From NCBI GenBank assembly GCA_945861145.1, contig CAMATL010000005.1, positions 1 to 64,000 of the forward strand: 64,000 bases of DNA, in the 5' to 3' direction. Shown here piece after piece: positions 49,263 to 61,477 of this stretch (position 1 is the stretch's first letter; every line of letters begins with the position of its first letter). A program made the position numbers and the translations under genes. This stretch comes from a candidate division TM6 bacterium GW2011_GWF2_37_49. GTDB taxonomy: Bacteria > Babelota > Babeliae > Babelales > RVW-14. The notes under the pieces are model-generated. The model did not search any database and was not told the origin of the DNA. It was given only the letters and a program-made list of their open reading frames with translations.

Positions 49263-49397
49263 CCTAATTGGCACGTTAGTTAGTATGTTACGAGCCCAAG
49301 ATGAAGAGCCACTGTATGAGCTAGTTATAGATGAAATAGATTAAATAGCGTAAGCTGATGCTTAAAATTTAAGTACATTTTTTTTGATTGACAATAA

Positions 49398-49433
49398 GAG
49401 GCGAACATTTTAAAACAATAAAATGTTCGCCTC
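49398..49433 (+). terminator. rho-independent terminator
   Basis: GAGGCGAACATTTTAAAACAATAAAATGTTCGCCTC followed by TATTATTTTATTTTT. Confidence 0.8.
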
Positions 49434-49465
49434 TATTATTTTATTTTTAACCAAGGTAGATCACC

Positions 49466-50101
49466 ATGACTGTTGCTTCCGCTGGTAAAAAAGGCCGATT
49501 AGAAGTTGTTTGTGGCTCAATGTTCTCTGGTAAAACAGAAGAACTTATGAGTAAGCTTAAACGTGCTGAATATGCGCGCCAACGTGTTCTTGCGCTTAAA
49601 CATCAATTAGATAATCGCAAGAGTATGACCTGTATCGTTTCGCATGATGGTCGTGCTCGAGCTGCACATCCGATTGATAATTGCGTGCTTTCTATACAAA
49701 CAATTATTGATCTTGCAGATCAATTCGACGTTATTGGTTTTGATGAAATACAATTTTTCCCTGAAGATATTGTTCAAGTAGTTGCCAAGCTTGTTCTCAT
49801 GGGTAAGCGTGTTATTGCTGCGGGGCTTGATCTTGATTTTCGCGGTGAGCCTTTTGGGCCAATGCCTTATCTTCTAGCCATTGCGGATGAAGTGGTAAAG
49901 CTTAAGGCAATTTGTGTAGTTTGTACGAAAGATGCGCATTATACTCAACGCTTGGTCAATGGTGAGCCGGCACGTTATAACGATCCAATTATTCTTATTG
50001 GAGCACAAGAGTTTTATGAAGCTCGTTGCCGTGATTGCTTTAAAATAGATCAAGAGCCGCTGATTCTTCCTGCCGCTCGTCAAGCTGCTGCACAGGTTTA
50101 G
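49466..50101 (+). CDS. tdk: thymidine kinase
   Basis: GRLEVVCGSMFSGKTEELMSKLKRAEYA, VIGFDEIQFFPEDIV, VIAAGLDLDFRGEPFGPMP. Confidence 0.96.
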   Translation: MTVASAGKKGRLEVVCGSMFSGKTEELMSKLKRAEYARQRVLALKHQLDNRKSMTCIVSHDGRARAAHPIDNCVLSIQTIIDLADQFDVIGFDEIQFFPEDIVQVVAKLVLMGKRVIAAGLDLDFRGEPFGPMPYLLAIADEVVKLKAICVVCTKDAHYTQRLVNGEPARYNDPIILIGAQEFYEARCRDCFKIDQEPLILPAARQAAAQV

Positions 50102-50109
50102 TAGCTACC

Positions 50110-51480
50110 TTGGCAAAAACTCAATATCGGTGCACCAATTGTCATCACGTCTCAATAAAATGGGTTGGGTGTTGTCCTGGCTGCAGTGAGTGGAATAGTT
50201 TAATTGAATCTGTTGCTCCAAGCGCAAAAAAACGTTCGGAGCAACGCTCTCAAGCTAGCGCTACGCTGTCTTTAAATTCCCAATTGGTAACGTTGGCCGA
50301 TATCCCTGCTGGCGTAACGGAGCGGTTTTTGTCAGGCGTGCCTGAATGGGATCGTGTGATTGGTGGGGGAATACTGGCTGGTTCATTTGTAATTTTGACC
50401 GGTGATCCAGGAATTGGTAAATCAACCTTGTTGTTGCAGATAGCTGATAAAATTGGCAAGCAGCGACGAGTGTTTTATTTTTCATCAGAAGAATCACTGC
50501 AGCAGCTAAAGACTAGGGCAACTCGCCTTAAGGTTAGTGCGGCCAATCTTTTGTTTTCTGATCAAGCAAACCTTGAAAGCATTATCGCCACGGCGCGTGA
50601 GCACAAACCTGACTTATTAATCCTCGATTCAATTCAAAATTGCTACCTGTCTGAAACCTCAGAGGCTATTCCTGGCACCATTGCACAGCTGAGGGAGGCT
50701 GGATTTCAGCTTATGAAGCTTGCCAAAGAAAATAATATTGCTGTACTAGTGACCGGTCATATCACCAAAGACGGTACGATGGCTGGCCCTAAAGTGCTTG
50801 AGCATTTGGTAGACGCTGTGTTTTATTTGCAGGCGGAGGATCGGTTTCAGACGCGGATTTTACGTTCAGTGAAAAATCGCTTCGGCGAGGTGAATGAGGT
50901 TGGCTTCTTTCAGATGGAAGAGCACGGCTTGATAGAGATGAGCAATATCAACGAAATGCTGCTTGCGGAGGCATCCTCGTCGCCAGGGTCGATAATGGTT
51001 TGTAGTGTTGAAGGCTCAAGACCGTTACTGTTAGAATTGCAAGCTCTTTGCGTGCCAACCAAATTTGGCATGCCGCAACGAGTTGTGACTGGATTAGAGC
51101 CAAAAAGAGTTGTGTTGATCGCTGCAATTTTAGAAAAGTACTTACACGTTAAACTAAGCTCGCAAGATATCTTTTTTAAAGTGAGCGGTGGCTTTAAAAT
51201 TAAAGAAAGCGCTGCGGCCGATCTTGGGATAGCATTGGCGTTACTTTCAAGCTATTTTCAGAAGCAGTTGCCGCCTAAATCTGTAGCCATTGCAGAAATG
51301 AGCTTAACTGGCCAGGTTAAGCCGACCAATCAAATTAATCTAATCATCAAAGAGGTTGAAAAATTTCGCCTAGACAACGTTTTTGTAGCTAAGAGGCAGC
51401 AGATAAAGTCGACAAGCAATCTTGTTGGTTTTGATTCTGTGTACCAGTTATTAAAGCTTTTCCCTGATGATGGTGTTTAG
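50110..51480 (+). CDS. radA: DNA repair protein RadA
   Basis: TTG start; YRCTNCHHVSIKWVGCCPGCSEWNSL, LTGDPGIGKSTLLLQ, VLEHLVDAVFYLQAE. Confidence 0.95.
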   Translation: MAKTQYRCTNCHHVSIKWVGCCPGCSEWNSLIESVAPSAKKRSEQRSQASATLSLNSQLVTLADIPAGVTERFLSGVPEWDRVIGGGILAGSFVILTGDPGIGKSTLLLQIADKIGKQRRVFYFSSEESLQQLKTRATRLKVSAANLLFSDQANLESIIATAREHKPDLLILDSIQNCYLSETSEAIPGTIAQLREAGFQLMKLAKENNIAVLVTGHITKDGTMAGPKVLEHLVDAVFYLQAEDRFQTRILRSVKNRFGEVNEVGFFQMEEHGLIEMSNINEMLLAEASSSPGSIMVCSVEGSRPLLLELQALCVPTKFGMPQRVVTGLEPKRVVLIAAILEKYLHVKLSSQDIFFKVSGGFKIKESAAADLGIALALLSSYFQKQLPPKSVAIAEMSLTGQVKPTNQINLIIKEVEKFRLDNVFVAKRQQIKSTSNLVGFDSVYQLLKLFPDDGV

Positions 51481-51633
51481 TTTTACACATTGCACTATTT
51501 CAGCCCAAAATTAGCCGTTAGTTTTTCATTGCGACTACACCCCTTTGTTTTTTTTTACAGTTTTTCTAGAGTAAGAGCCTCCTTATTTTATAAAATAGGT
51601 GAAATAAATACTGCGACCCTCAAAAGGATGATA

Positions 51634-52953
51634 ATGACGACGCGCCTAAGAAATTTTTTATTATTATTGAGCCTCGGGTTATCTCAGGTTGGTTTTGCTA
51701 CGCCTGAGATTTGTTCCGAGAATGTTTATTTGGTATCTCCTGATTTTTTGCATAACGTTGTTGATTTGCCTGAGGCTTTAGCGAGCGCTCAGGAAGCTTT
51801 TGAAGCAATTTATTTCGATAAATTGATCGGGAATAAAGAATTTTTTGATGATTGTTATAATAACAACCTTGTTATAAGTACCGCAATTAACAGTGATTTT
51901 TCCAGTAATGGCGCTGTGCTTATGAAATTAATAGATTTCTTGGAGCAAAAAAACGATTTAGAGATTCTCTGCAAGCTTAATAATTATTTTTATATTTTAT
52001 TTCATCAGCACTTGGCGCACTTAGAAATTCCTCGTGAAAAGCAAGTGGCAATGACCAGCGCGCTCTACTACCTTTACCATAATCCAGCAAGCAATGAAGT
52101 TTTGCGTTCGGTGCTAACTCGTATTTTTATACACACCGTCATGGTAGAGATAAAACGTTTTAGGCACTCAAGGAAGAAAGAATTGCTACTTCTTACCTAT
52201 GAGTATTTTCGCTCGGTATTAAACAATTTAGCCGCTAATCCCACCGCTAACATTGAAGTTTTCAATAAGGTAAATGCTTTTGTTGATGACTTTGCAGCCT
52301 ATTCTATACAAGCGCCAATTGTAAGCTCTGGAAATATCAAGTACTGGTTAACTGTAACAGCAACAGTTTCCGCAGTGGCTCTTATTGGTGTTGGTAGTGT
52401 TTGGTACGTCGGCGAGCATTTTGGCACGTGGGATAATTTTTGGAATCATATCGGCAGGAGAATATCAGGCATGGCTGCTGCTGGGGTTAACGGCATGGTT
52501 AAGGCTATTGCTTATGAATACGACCCTGAGACAGGAGAGCCTATACTGATTGATCCTCTAACTGGGCAGCCTATCCCTGCTGGTGGTGTTGGTGGCATAG
52601 AAAAACCAAATCCACATACCGAGAAATTGTTTAAATCTCTTAGTAGAGGTTTGATTGAAGGGGTTGTGTATGATTTAGATCCTGTTACTGGACAACCAAT
52701 ACTGGATGCTAGTGGACAACCAATGCCGAACAGAGCTTTGCAAAGAGGTGTGCATAACCCTCTTGAAAGTATTAACGCAACACTTCGCGGCATAAGAGCA
52801 GAGCAAGCGGTTATTAATATTCCTATTCCATTTTACGGAAATCTGCCTGTAATGGCTATGGGATTAGAAGCAAGGCCCCTAGTAGCACCTCCAATAGTAC
52901 CTCCTGCACCACGGCAGGGTATGCTTGGTTTGGGTTGGAGAATCGGTCTATAA
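51634..52953 (+). CDS. exported protein, paralogue of 47574-49262
   Basis: Signal peptide MTTRLRNFLLLLSLGLSQVGFA; shared FFDDCYNNNLVIS...FHQHLAHLEIPREKQVAMTSALYYLY; TM segment GVGSVWYVGEHFGTWDNFW; DPxTGxPI repeats. Confidence 0.7.
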   Translation: MTTRLRNFLLLLSLGLSQVGFATPEICSENVYLVSPDFLHNVVDLPEALASAQEAFEAIYFDKLIGNKEFFDDCYNNNLVISTAINSDFSSNGAVLMKLIDFLEQKNDLEILCKLNNYFYILFHQHLAHLEIPREKQVAMTSALYYLYHNPASNEVLRSVLTRIFIHTVMVEIKRFRHSRKKELLLLTYEYFRSVLNNLAANPTANIEVFNKVNAFVDDFAAYSIQAPIVSSGNIKYWLTVTATVSAVALIGVGSVWYVGEHFGTWDNFWNHIGRRISGMAAAGVNGMVKAIAYEYDPETGEPILIDPLTGQPIPAGGVGGIEKPNPHTEKLFKSLSRGLIEGVVYDLDPVTGQPILDASGQPMPNRALQRGVHNPLESINATLRGIRAEQAVINIPIPFYGNLPVMAMGLEARPLVAPPIVPPAPRQGMLGLGWRIGL

Positions 52954-52978
52954 TTCAAAAAATTCATAAAATAAAAAA

Positions 52979-53010
52979 GCGGGGCAAAGATTTGTAATCT
53001 TTGCCCCGCT
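52979..53010. terminator. convergent bidirectional terminator
   Basis: AAAAAAGCGGGGCAAAGATTTGTAATCTTTGCCCCGCTTTTTT between convergent genes. Confidence 0.85.
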
Positions 53011-53039
53011 TTTTTATTTAACGTAGATATAAAATGGAA

Positions 53040-54461
53040 TTAGCTTACTTCTTGTTTATTGGTTTTTAGCATTAAAAAAATAGCTGCAAAGCCACCTAAA
53101 AATCCAGGAATCATTGCTGGGATTGGGGTATTCAAGAGTGGCCACAAGGCGGCAGCAATGCCCCCGGCAAGAATGCAATAAAAAGCACCCTGAACGCTTG
53201 TTCTTACGCCACACACTGAGGCTAACATGAGTGGTCCAAAAGTGCAGCCAAGCCCTGTCCATGCATATTTTACAAGAGCGAAGATACCAATATTATGGTT
53301 GTGATAAGCAATGAGCAATGAAAGTGCGCAGATACCGATCACGCTTAAGCGTGAAATAAGAACAATAGCCTTATCGGTAAGCTTCTTGAAAAAAGGTCTA
53401 AATAGATCTTCTGAAAGGACTGAAGCCGAAACGAGGACTTGAGCTCCCATAACGTTGATAGCTGTTGCAAGAATTGCGCAGAGCACTAATCCTGCGACAA
53501 AGGTAGGAAGCAACTGCTGTACGAGATAAATGAAAATAAACTCATTTTTAGCAAGCCCATTTGGAAAATAGAGCATGCCGACAAAACCTACCAACACGGC
53601 AGCTGTTAGTGTTATTGCTTGCCAGGAGAGGCCAATCCATTGAGCCTTTTTTATTGTAGTGACATCACGAATTCCCATGAATTTGGTAATGATGTGTGGC
53701 TGGCCAAAATAGCCAAGTCCCCAGATGACTTCGCCAAGAACAATATATAAATCATGCTTATTGAGCTGTGGAAAAATATTAAGAGAAATCTGCTTTATTG
53801 ATGCAAAATCTCTGATTGATGGGAGAATCCCCTGTGCTGTTGCTGGCAACATGTAGAGTGCGTACGAAGGAACAAAAATAATGGCTGCAAGTAAAAATAG
53901 GCCTTGAAAAAAGTCAATCCAAGAGATAGAAAGAAAGCCCCCAAGAAGGACATAAAAAACAACGAGCGCTCCTATGCAAATACCGAGAGTGTATGAAAGA
54001 CCAAAGGCTGATTCAAAGAGTAGCCCCAGCGTGATAAGGTTTGCTGAAATATAGATAGTAAAAAAATAGAGACAGAATAGTGCGCTTGTCACGCGTAGCA
54101 GGCCGTTGGTATCGCCAAAATGTTTTTCAAAAAAAGTAGAAAGCGTCATAGCATTGTACTTTTCACTCAAAACGCGGATGCGCGGCGCGACGATTTTCCA
54201 GTTTAAGTACATGAAAAAAGTAAGACTGATTGCGGTCCATATTTGCAGTGTGCCTGTAGCGTAAATCATCGCTGGAAAGCCCATAAAAAGCCAACCACTC
54301 ATATCGCTTGCATGTGCTGCGATTGCAGTTACCCATGGCCCTGAAGAGCGACCGCCAAGTGCGAAATCAGCAGCGTTTCTGCTGCGCATGTACGCGGCAT
54401 AGCCGATAACAAGAAGAATGGAAAGGTATATAGCAAAAGCGATGAGCATAAGCATATTCAT
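53040..54461 (-). CDS. putP: sodium:solute symporter, PutP type (Na+/proline)
   Basis: 12+ TM pattern, LGGRSSGPWVTAIAAHASDMSGWLFMGFPAMIYATG, GLGYFGQPHIITKFM. Confidence 0.9.
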   Translation of the reverse strand: MNMLMLIAFAIYLSILLVIGYAAYMRSRNAADFALGGRSSGPWVTAIAAHASDMSGWLFMGFPAMIYATGTLQIWTAISLTFFMYLNWKIVAPRIRVLSEKYNAMTLSTFFEKHFGDTNGLLRVTSALFCLYFFTIYISANLITLGLLFESAFGLSYTLGICIGALVVFYVLLGGFLSISWIDFFQGLFLLAAIIFVPSYALYMLPATAQGILPSIRDFASIKQISLNIFPQLNKHDLYIVLGEVIWGLGYFGQPHIITKFMGIRDVTTIKKAQWIGLSWQAITLTAAVLVGFVGMLYFPNGLAKNEFIFIYLVQQLLPTFVAGLVLCAILATAINVMGAQVLVSASVLSEDLFRPFFKKLTDKAIVLISRLSVIGICALSLLIAYHNHNIGIFALVKYAWTGLGCTFGPLMLASVCGVRTSVQGAFYCILAGGIAAALWPLLNTPIPAMIPGFLGGFAAIFLMLKTNKQEVS

Positions 54462-54668
54462 AAAAAACCTTTTCTCTAGGTTAAGTCTGCTCATATCCTT
54501 CGAGACAGCCCGTTGGGCTTCCTCAGGATGAGCGGGTTATTTTTCAGTACGAGTTATTTTCTCATACCGCTCGGCCTGCGGCTGTTTTTTGATGCCGAAT
54601 TCTGGACCAAAGTCGACTCATATTTGGTATGCTAGTTTTTTATTATGAGTTGGATTTTTATATTTTTG

Positions 54669-54697
54669 CTGGATCCCCGATCAAGTCGGGGACGACA
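54669..54697. repeat. GGATCC-type repeat half-element
   Basis: ctggatccccgatcaagtcggggacgac, identical core to 19256-19281. Confidence 0.75.
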
Positions 54698-54791
54698 GAA
54701 GCTACAAAATAATCACCTATTAAAACAAATTTAGGCGAGCAATTCATGCCATTATTGTACAAAATCACAAAAGCACGGTTACTTGTTGAAA

Positions 54792-56708
54792 TTACTCAAC
54801 AGTCACTGATTTAGCAAGATTTCTGGGTCGATCTATTGGCCTGCCCAGAACGCGAGTGATGTGGTAAACAAAAAATTGCATGAGGCCTGTCATTGCTAGA
54901 GGCGCAAGAAGCGGCTTGACGCGCGGGATAATGAATACTGTATCGGCAAGATCAATAAGCTCTTGTTGCCCTTCAAATGCAAAGATTACGAGGTGGCCAT
55001 TGCGCGCCTTAACCTCTTGAGCATTAGATATAATCTTCCAATACAAAACATCATCGAGAACTGAAAATAGAATGACGGGTGTTTTTTCATCAATAAGTGC
55101 TATGGGGCCGTGCTTAAGTTCGCCGGCAGGGTAGCATTGTGAAAAAATATAAGAAATTTCTTTAAGCTTAAGTGCTGCTTCAAGTGCAAATGGGTAATTG
55201 ATATGGCGTCCCAAAAATATGAAGCGCTCAAACTTTGCATACTTTGGTGCGAGCTCATTAACAATTTTAAATTTATAATTTTCGATTACTGTCTCGAGAA
55301 TTTCTGCTGCAATAAAAAGATCTTCTTCTGCTTCGTGCATATCGTTCCAGCTTATGGTGCCACGTTCTAGTGCGACACGATTTGCTAGCCAATACAAGGT
55401 AGCAACTTGCGTTGAAAAAGCCTTAGTTGAAGCGACTGAAATTTCTGGACCAGCTTGCATAGGCAAAAAACCACCGGCTTCTCGTACCATGGTGCTTGAA
55501 GCAACATTGGTGATGGCCATTGTTGGCAACTCAAACGAATTTACCAAGCGCAATGCCTCGAGGGTGTCGGCTGTTTCGCCTGACTGTGAAATAAAAACAT
55601 AAGCGGAATCATCTTTAGGGAAAAAAGGCATGTAGCGAAATTCTGATGCTAGTGATACTTGGCATGGAATTTTTGCGATCATTTCGAAGAAAAATTGTGC
55701 GATGCGGCCTGCATGCCATGAAGTACCTGCAGCAATTAAATTGATTGATTTTAAGCGCTTAACTTGATCTTTTGTCACGCTGAGTTGGCGCCAAATTTGA
55801 TCGCTGTATTCATCTTCTAGGTGAGAATGCTTGAATGAATCAACTATAGAATCTGAATACTTACTTGTTTTATTACCAATCAATCTGCAGAAATAAATAG
55901 TGCGTGTGATGGCTCGTTTTTGCTCATAAATCTCTTTGAGCATGTAGTGCTCAAACCCATCTTTATCGATTGCAGCATATTTTTGATCAATAGGCTCAAA
56001 TATTGGTGTGAGTTTATTGCCTGCAAAATCAAAAAGCTCTATTGATCCTGCGCTAAGCAGAGCAAAGCTGTTGTCTGGCATAAAGCATGCATCAGTAGCT
56101 TTATCTGAAAAAGCAGCAAGGTCTGACGCGACGTAAACATCATTGTTGGTTTTAGCAATTACGATTGGTGAGCGATGGCGTAAAACAACTAAATGATTTG
56201 GTTGTTTCTCAAACATAAGCACCATTGCATAAGCGCCATGAATTTTTTTAACCAATTCAGTGCACACCTGCGCTAACGATCCATATTGGTCGTACATATC
56301 GCTTGCGATATGCGCGATAACTTCTGTATCAGTGGCAGAGTGAAAATGATGATTTCTTTCTAAAAGATCTTTACGTAATGCTTCATAATTTTCTATCACA
56401 CCATTGTGAACAACGGCTACCGTATTATCACAATTAAAATGTGGATGAGCGTTTTTTTGATCAGCAACACCATGTGTCGCCCAACGCGTATGCCCCATGC
56501 CAATATGGCCATCAAAGCGAGCTGCTTCGTTCATTCTTTTGATTAGAGAGACGCCACCAGCTTCTTTGTGGAACACAAAATGCTGATGCTTGGGATCGAT
56601 ACAGACAATTCCTGCAGAGTCATAGCCACGGTATTCAAGGCGAGCGAGCCCTTCGAGAACGAATTGCTTACAAGTGCCTTCACCAACGTAACCAACAATC
56701 CCACACAT
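54792..56708 (-). CDS. glmS: glutamine--fructose-6-phosphate aminotransferase
   Basis: MCGIVGYVGEGTCKQFVLEGLARLEYRGYDSAGI, FISQSGETADTLEALR, C-terminal RPIDRPRNLAKSVTVE. Confidence 0.97.
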   Translation of the reverse strand: MCGIVGYVGEGTCKQFVLEGLARLEYRGYDSAGIVCIDPKHQHFVFHKEAGGVSLIKRMNEAARFDGHIGMGHTRWATHGVADQKNAHPHFNCDNTVAVVHNGVIENYEALRKDLLERNHHFHSATDTEVIAHIASDMYDQYGSLAQVCTELVKKIHGAYAMVLMFEKQPNHLVVLRHRSPIVIAKTNNDVYVASDLAAFSDKATDACFMPDNSFALLSAGSIELFDFAGNKLTPIFEPIDQKYAAIDKDGFEHYMLKEIYEQKRAITRTIYFCRLIGNKTSKYSDSIVDSFKHSHLEDEYSDQIWRQLSVTKDQVKRLKSINLIAAGTSWHAGRIAQFFFEMIAKIPCQVSLASEFRYMPFFPKDDSAYVFISQSGETADTLEALRLVNSFELPTMAITNVASSTMVREAGGFLPMQAGPEISVASTKAFSTQVATLYWLANRVALERGTISWNDMHEAEEDLFIAAEILETVIENYKFKIVNELAPKYAKFERFIFLGRHINYPFALEAALKLKEISYIFSQCYPAGELKHGPIALIDEKTPVILFSVLDDVLYWKIISNAQEVKARNGHLVIFAFEGQQELIDLADTVFIIPRVKPLLAPLAMTGLMQFFVYHITRVLGRPIDRPRNLAKSVTVE

Positions 56709-56732
56709 CTTGTTCTTTCTCGATTAATAGAT

Positions 56733-56769
56733 ACGAAAAATGGCCTGTAAAGCACAGGCCATTTTTCGT
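56733..56769 (-). terminator. hairpin between rpsI and glmS
   Basis: ACGAAAAATGGCCTGTAAAGCACAGGCCATTTTTCGT. Confidence 0.75.
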
Positions 56770-56789
56770 ACTGAATTTGTATTTGAAGA

Positions 56790-57203
56790 TTACCGCTTAA
56801 CGAATTGGAACTTAGCACGAGCGCCTCGTTGGCCGTACTTCTTACGTTCTTTCTTACGAGCGTCTACGGTTATTAAACCGTTCTCACGTAAAATTCTTCG
56901 CAAGGTCTCATCATTTATTAGGATAGCACGTGAGATAGCAAGGCTTACAGCGCCAGCCTGGCCCATCATGCCACCACCATTAACGTTTACCTGGATATTA
57001 AACTTTTTATCAAGCCCGGTAAGTTTCAGCGGGTTTACGACGCAATCACGCGCAATATCCGTGTCAAAGTAAGTGGCATGTGTTTTACCGTTTACTTCAA
57101 TCTGTCCTGAACCTTGTCTTAACCAAACACGCGCAACTGATGACTTACGGCGGCCAACACCATGTACTGGATGTTCAGCTTGTGCCTTTTGTAAATTTTT
57201 CAT
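56790..57203 (-). CDS. rpsI: 30S ribosomal protein S9
   Basis: GVGRRKSSVARVWLRQGSGQIEVNGK, C-terminal KKYGQRGARAKFQFVKR. Confidence 0.96.
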   Translation of the reverse strand: MKNLQKAQAEHPVHGVGRRKSSVARVWLRQGSGQIEVNGKTHATYFDTDIARDCVVNPLKLTGLDKKFNIQVNVNGGGMMGQAGAVSLAISRAILINDETLRRILRENGLITVDARKKERKKYGQRGARAKFQFVKR

Positions 57204-57317
57204 AAACCCTTACGCCTTATACGACTTTGTACAACAACACTTGGTGTCATAACGCCAGCTAGGAAGATAATAAAATTCGCGGGGTTTGTCAAAATAGTTT
57301 AACCCCGGCCGAACTGG

Positions 57318-57389
57318 AGCCGATGATCGGACTTGAACCGACGGCCTACTGATTACGAATCAGTTGCTCTACCACTGAGCTACATCGGC
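57318..57389 (-). tRNA. tRNA-Thr (CGT)
   Basis: rc GCCGATGTAGCTCAGTGGTAGAGCAACTGATTCGTAATCAGTAGGCCGTCGGTTCAAGTCCGATCATCGGCT. Confidence 0.92.
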
Positions 57390-57431
57390 ACGACCCATAG
57401 TGTAAAAAATTTACCAAATCTTCAAATATTT

Positions 57432-57776
57432 TTATTCTTCAAATGCTTCCTGACAAACAATGCATCTGGCAGCATACGGAAAGTTTTCTAGTCGACATAC
57501 TCCAATTTGCTCATCGCAATCTATGCATAGGCCATATTCATCGCGTTCGATTCTTTGAAGTGCATCTTCTATAAGCCTAAGCTCGTCGATTTCCGTTTGC
57601 TGGAGGGAATCTTGGAGTTTTTCCATTGTCAAGGAAAGAGCTTCATCGCCACTGTCTTGAACTTGACCATCCGAAACTTTTTCAGATGCTGATCTTGAAA
57701 GGCCAGAAGCCATATCAATTTGCCGCGCCAAGAGCTGATCTTTAATCTTCGTAAGAAGGTCAGATCTTTGCTTCAC
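57432..57776 (-). CDS. DksA/TraR-type zinc-finger protein
   Basis: LRLIEDALQRIERDEYGLCIDCDEQIGVCRLENFPYAARCIVCQEAFE. Confidence 0.9.
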   Translation of the reverse strand: MKQRSDLLTKIKDQLLARQIDMASGLSRSASEKVSDGQVQDSGDEALSLTMEKLQDSLQQTEIDELRLIEDALQRIERDEYGLCIDCDEQIGVCRLENFPYAARCIVCQEAFEE

Positions 57777-58273
57777 GATAGTCCTTTCTTTTTTGCTCTA
57801 GTGAGCTTAAAAAAGAGTTTTAGCAACTCGGCGCACTCTTGTTCTCGCACGCCAGAGATAACGTGAACTCTTTTTTCATAAAATGAAAAATCAAGATTAG
57901 TTTTCCCTAGGCCTGTGCCAAAGAGGGGTGACGTTGCACCAAAGCATATTCCGTCAATCCTGCTCAACTGTATCAAGCCTAAGCACATCAAACAAGGCTC
58001 AAGGGTAACATATAACCAATATCCGTTCAATCTCCAAGTTTTTAATTTTTTATTTGCCTTAGCAATTGCTTGCGCCTCAGCATGGGCGAGTTGTGTTGTT
58101 TTGTGTTCAACAAGATTGTAGCCCTTACTTACTACGGTGCCAAATTGATCGACCAAGACTGCACCAATAGGTACTTCGCCGCGATCTAAGCTTTTTTTTG
58201 CCTCGCATAGTGCTAGCGCCATGCCGGCTTCATGATTATGAATCTGCTTCATTAGAAGATCTTTTTGCCCCAA
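57773..58273 (-). CDS. tadA: tRNA-specific adenosine deaminase
   Basis: HAEAQAI, VTLEPCLMCLGLIQLSRI zinc-deaminase motifs. Confidence 0.92.
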   Translation of the reverse strand: MGQKDLLMKQIHNHEAGMALALCEAKKSLDRGEVPIGAVLVDQFGTVVSKGYNLVEHKTTQLAHAEAQAIAKANKKLKTWRLNGYWLYVTLEPCLMCLGLIQLSRIDGICFGATSPLFGTGLGKTNLDFSFYEKRVHVISGVREQECAELLKLFFKLTRAKKKGLS

Positions 58274-58390
58274 ATGTAAAGCTTTGCTATACTACTTTTC
58301 TAAGATTTTGAGTTTTTTAACACACTGAGCACTATACTACGATACGCATTTTTTTTTCTAGAGTTTTTAGCAGATAGTTTTTGGTGATAA

Positions 58391-60835
<2,445 letters not shown>

Positions 60836-60857
60836 AGCTTTTTATATTTCAGAAGCA

Positions 60858-60892
60858 AAGAAGGCTAAGGAAAATTTCCTTGGCCTTCTTTG
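60858..60892 (+). terminator. gyrB terminator
   Basis: AAAGAAGGCTAAGGAAAATTTCCTTGGCCTTCTTTGTTTT. Confidence 0.75.
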
Positions 60893-61036
60893 TTTTAAAA
60901 ACGCGCTTGATCTTAGAGGCGTGTTTCTAATCTGTAAAAAGCAAAAAGGCCTTTATTTTTAGATGCTTCATGATATTGTTCACTCAAATAGTTCTTTTAT
61001 CGCAATGCGTATAACTACTTTAATGAAAGGGCCATT

Positions 61037-61450
61037 ATGGAAACAGTGGAACTATTCTTGAAGATGAGATGTGACAAGTGTGGAAAGGAGATGCATCTAT
61101 TTGAATTTCTTACTTATGCTGAAGCATATTTACTCAAAGCTATCGTTATAGCGTCGGTACCATTTGTTCTAGCAGCAATAAAGAATCTGTTATTGACGCC
61201 AACCAGGGGCTTAATAAATGATACTATGGCAGGATTGGCGAATAATTTTAAAATAAAATGTCCAAAATGTAAAAAGCGTTGTTGCTGGGAAGCGCTTTCG
61301 GAATCTAATAAAGGAACTGTTGTTCAATTAGCTGGTCAATGCGAAAAGGCTCAAGAAAATGATAAATTTCCATTGGTAGATAAACCTACGACAACAAAGA
61401 ATAAAAGAGCAAAAAACAAATCAACTACAGTAGAGCAACCGTCTGTTTAA
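61037..61450 (+). CDS. hypothetical zinc-ribbon-like protein
   Basis: CDKCGKEMHLFEFL ... IKCPKCKKRCCWEAL with an internal hydrophobic segment. Confidence 0.5.
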   Translation: METVELFLKMRCDKCGKEMHLFEFLTYAEAYLLKAIVIASVPFVLAAIKNLLLTPTRGLINDTMAGLANNFKIKCPKCKKRCCWEALSESNKGTVVQLAGQCEKAQENDKFPLVDKPTTTKNKRAKNKSTTVEQPSV

Positions 61451-61477
61451 TTAAATAAAAGTTGAGGGGAGAGTATT

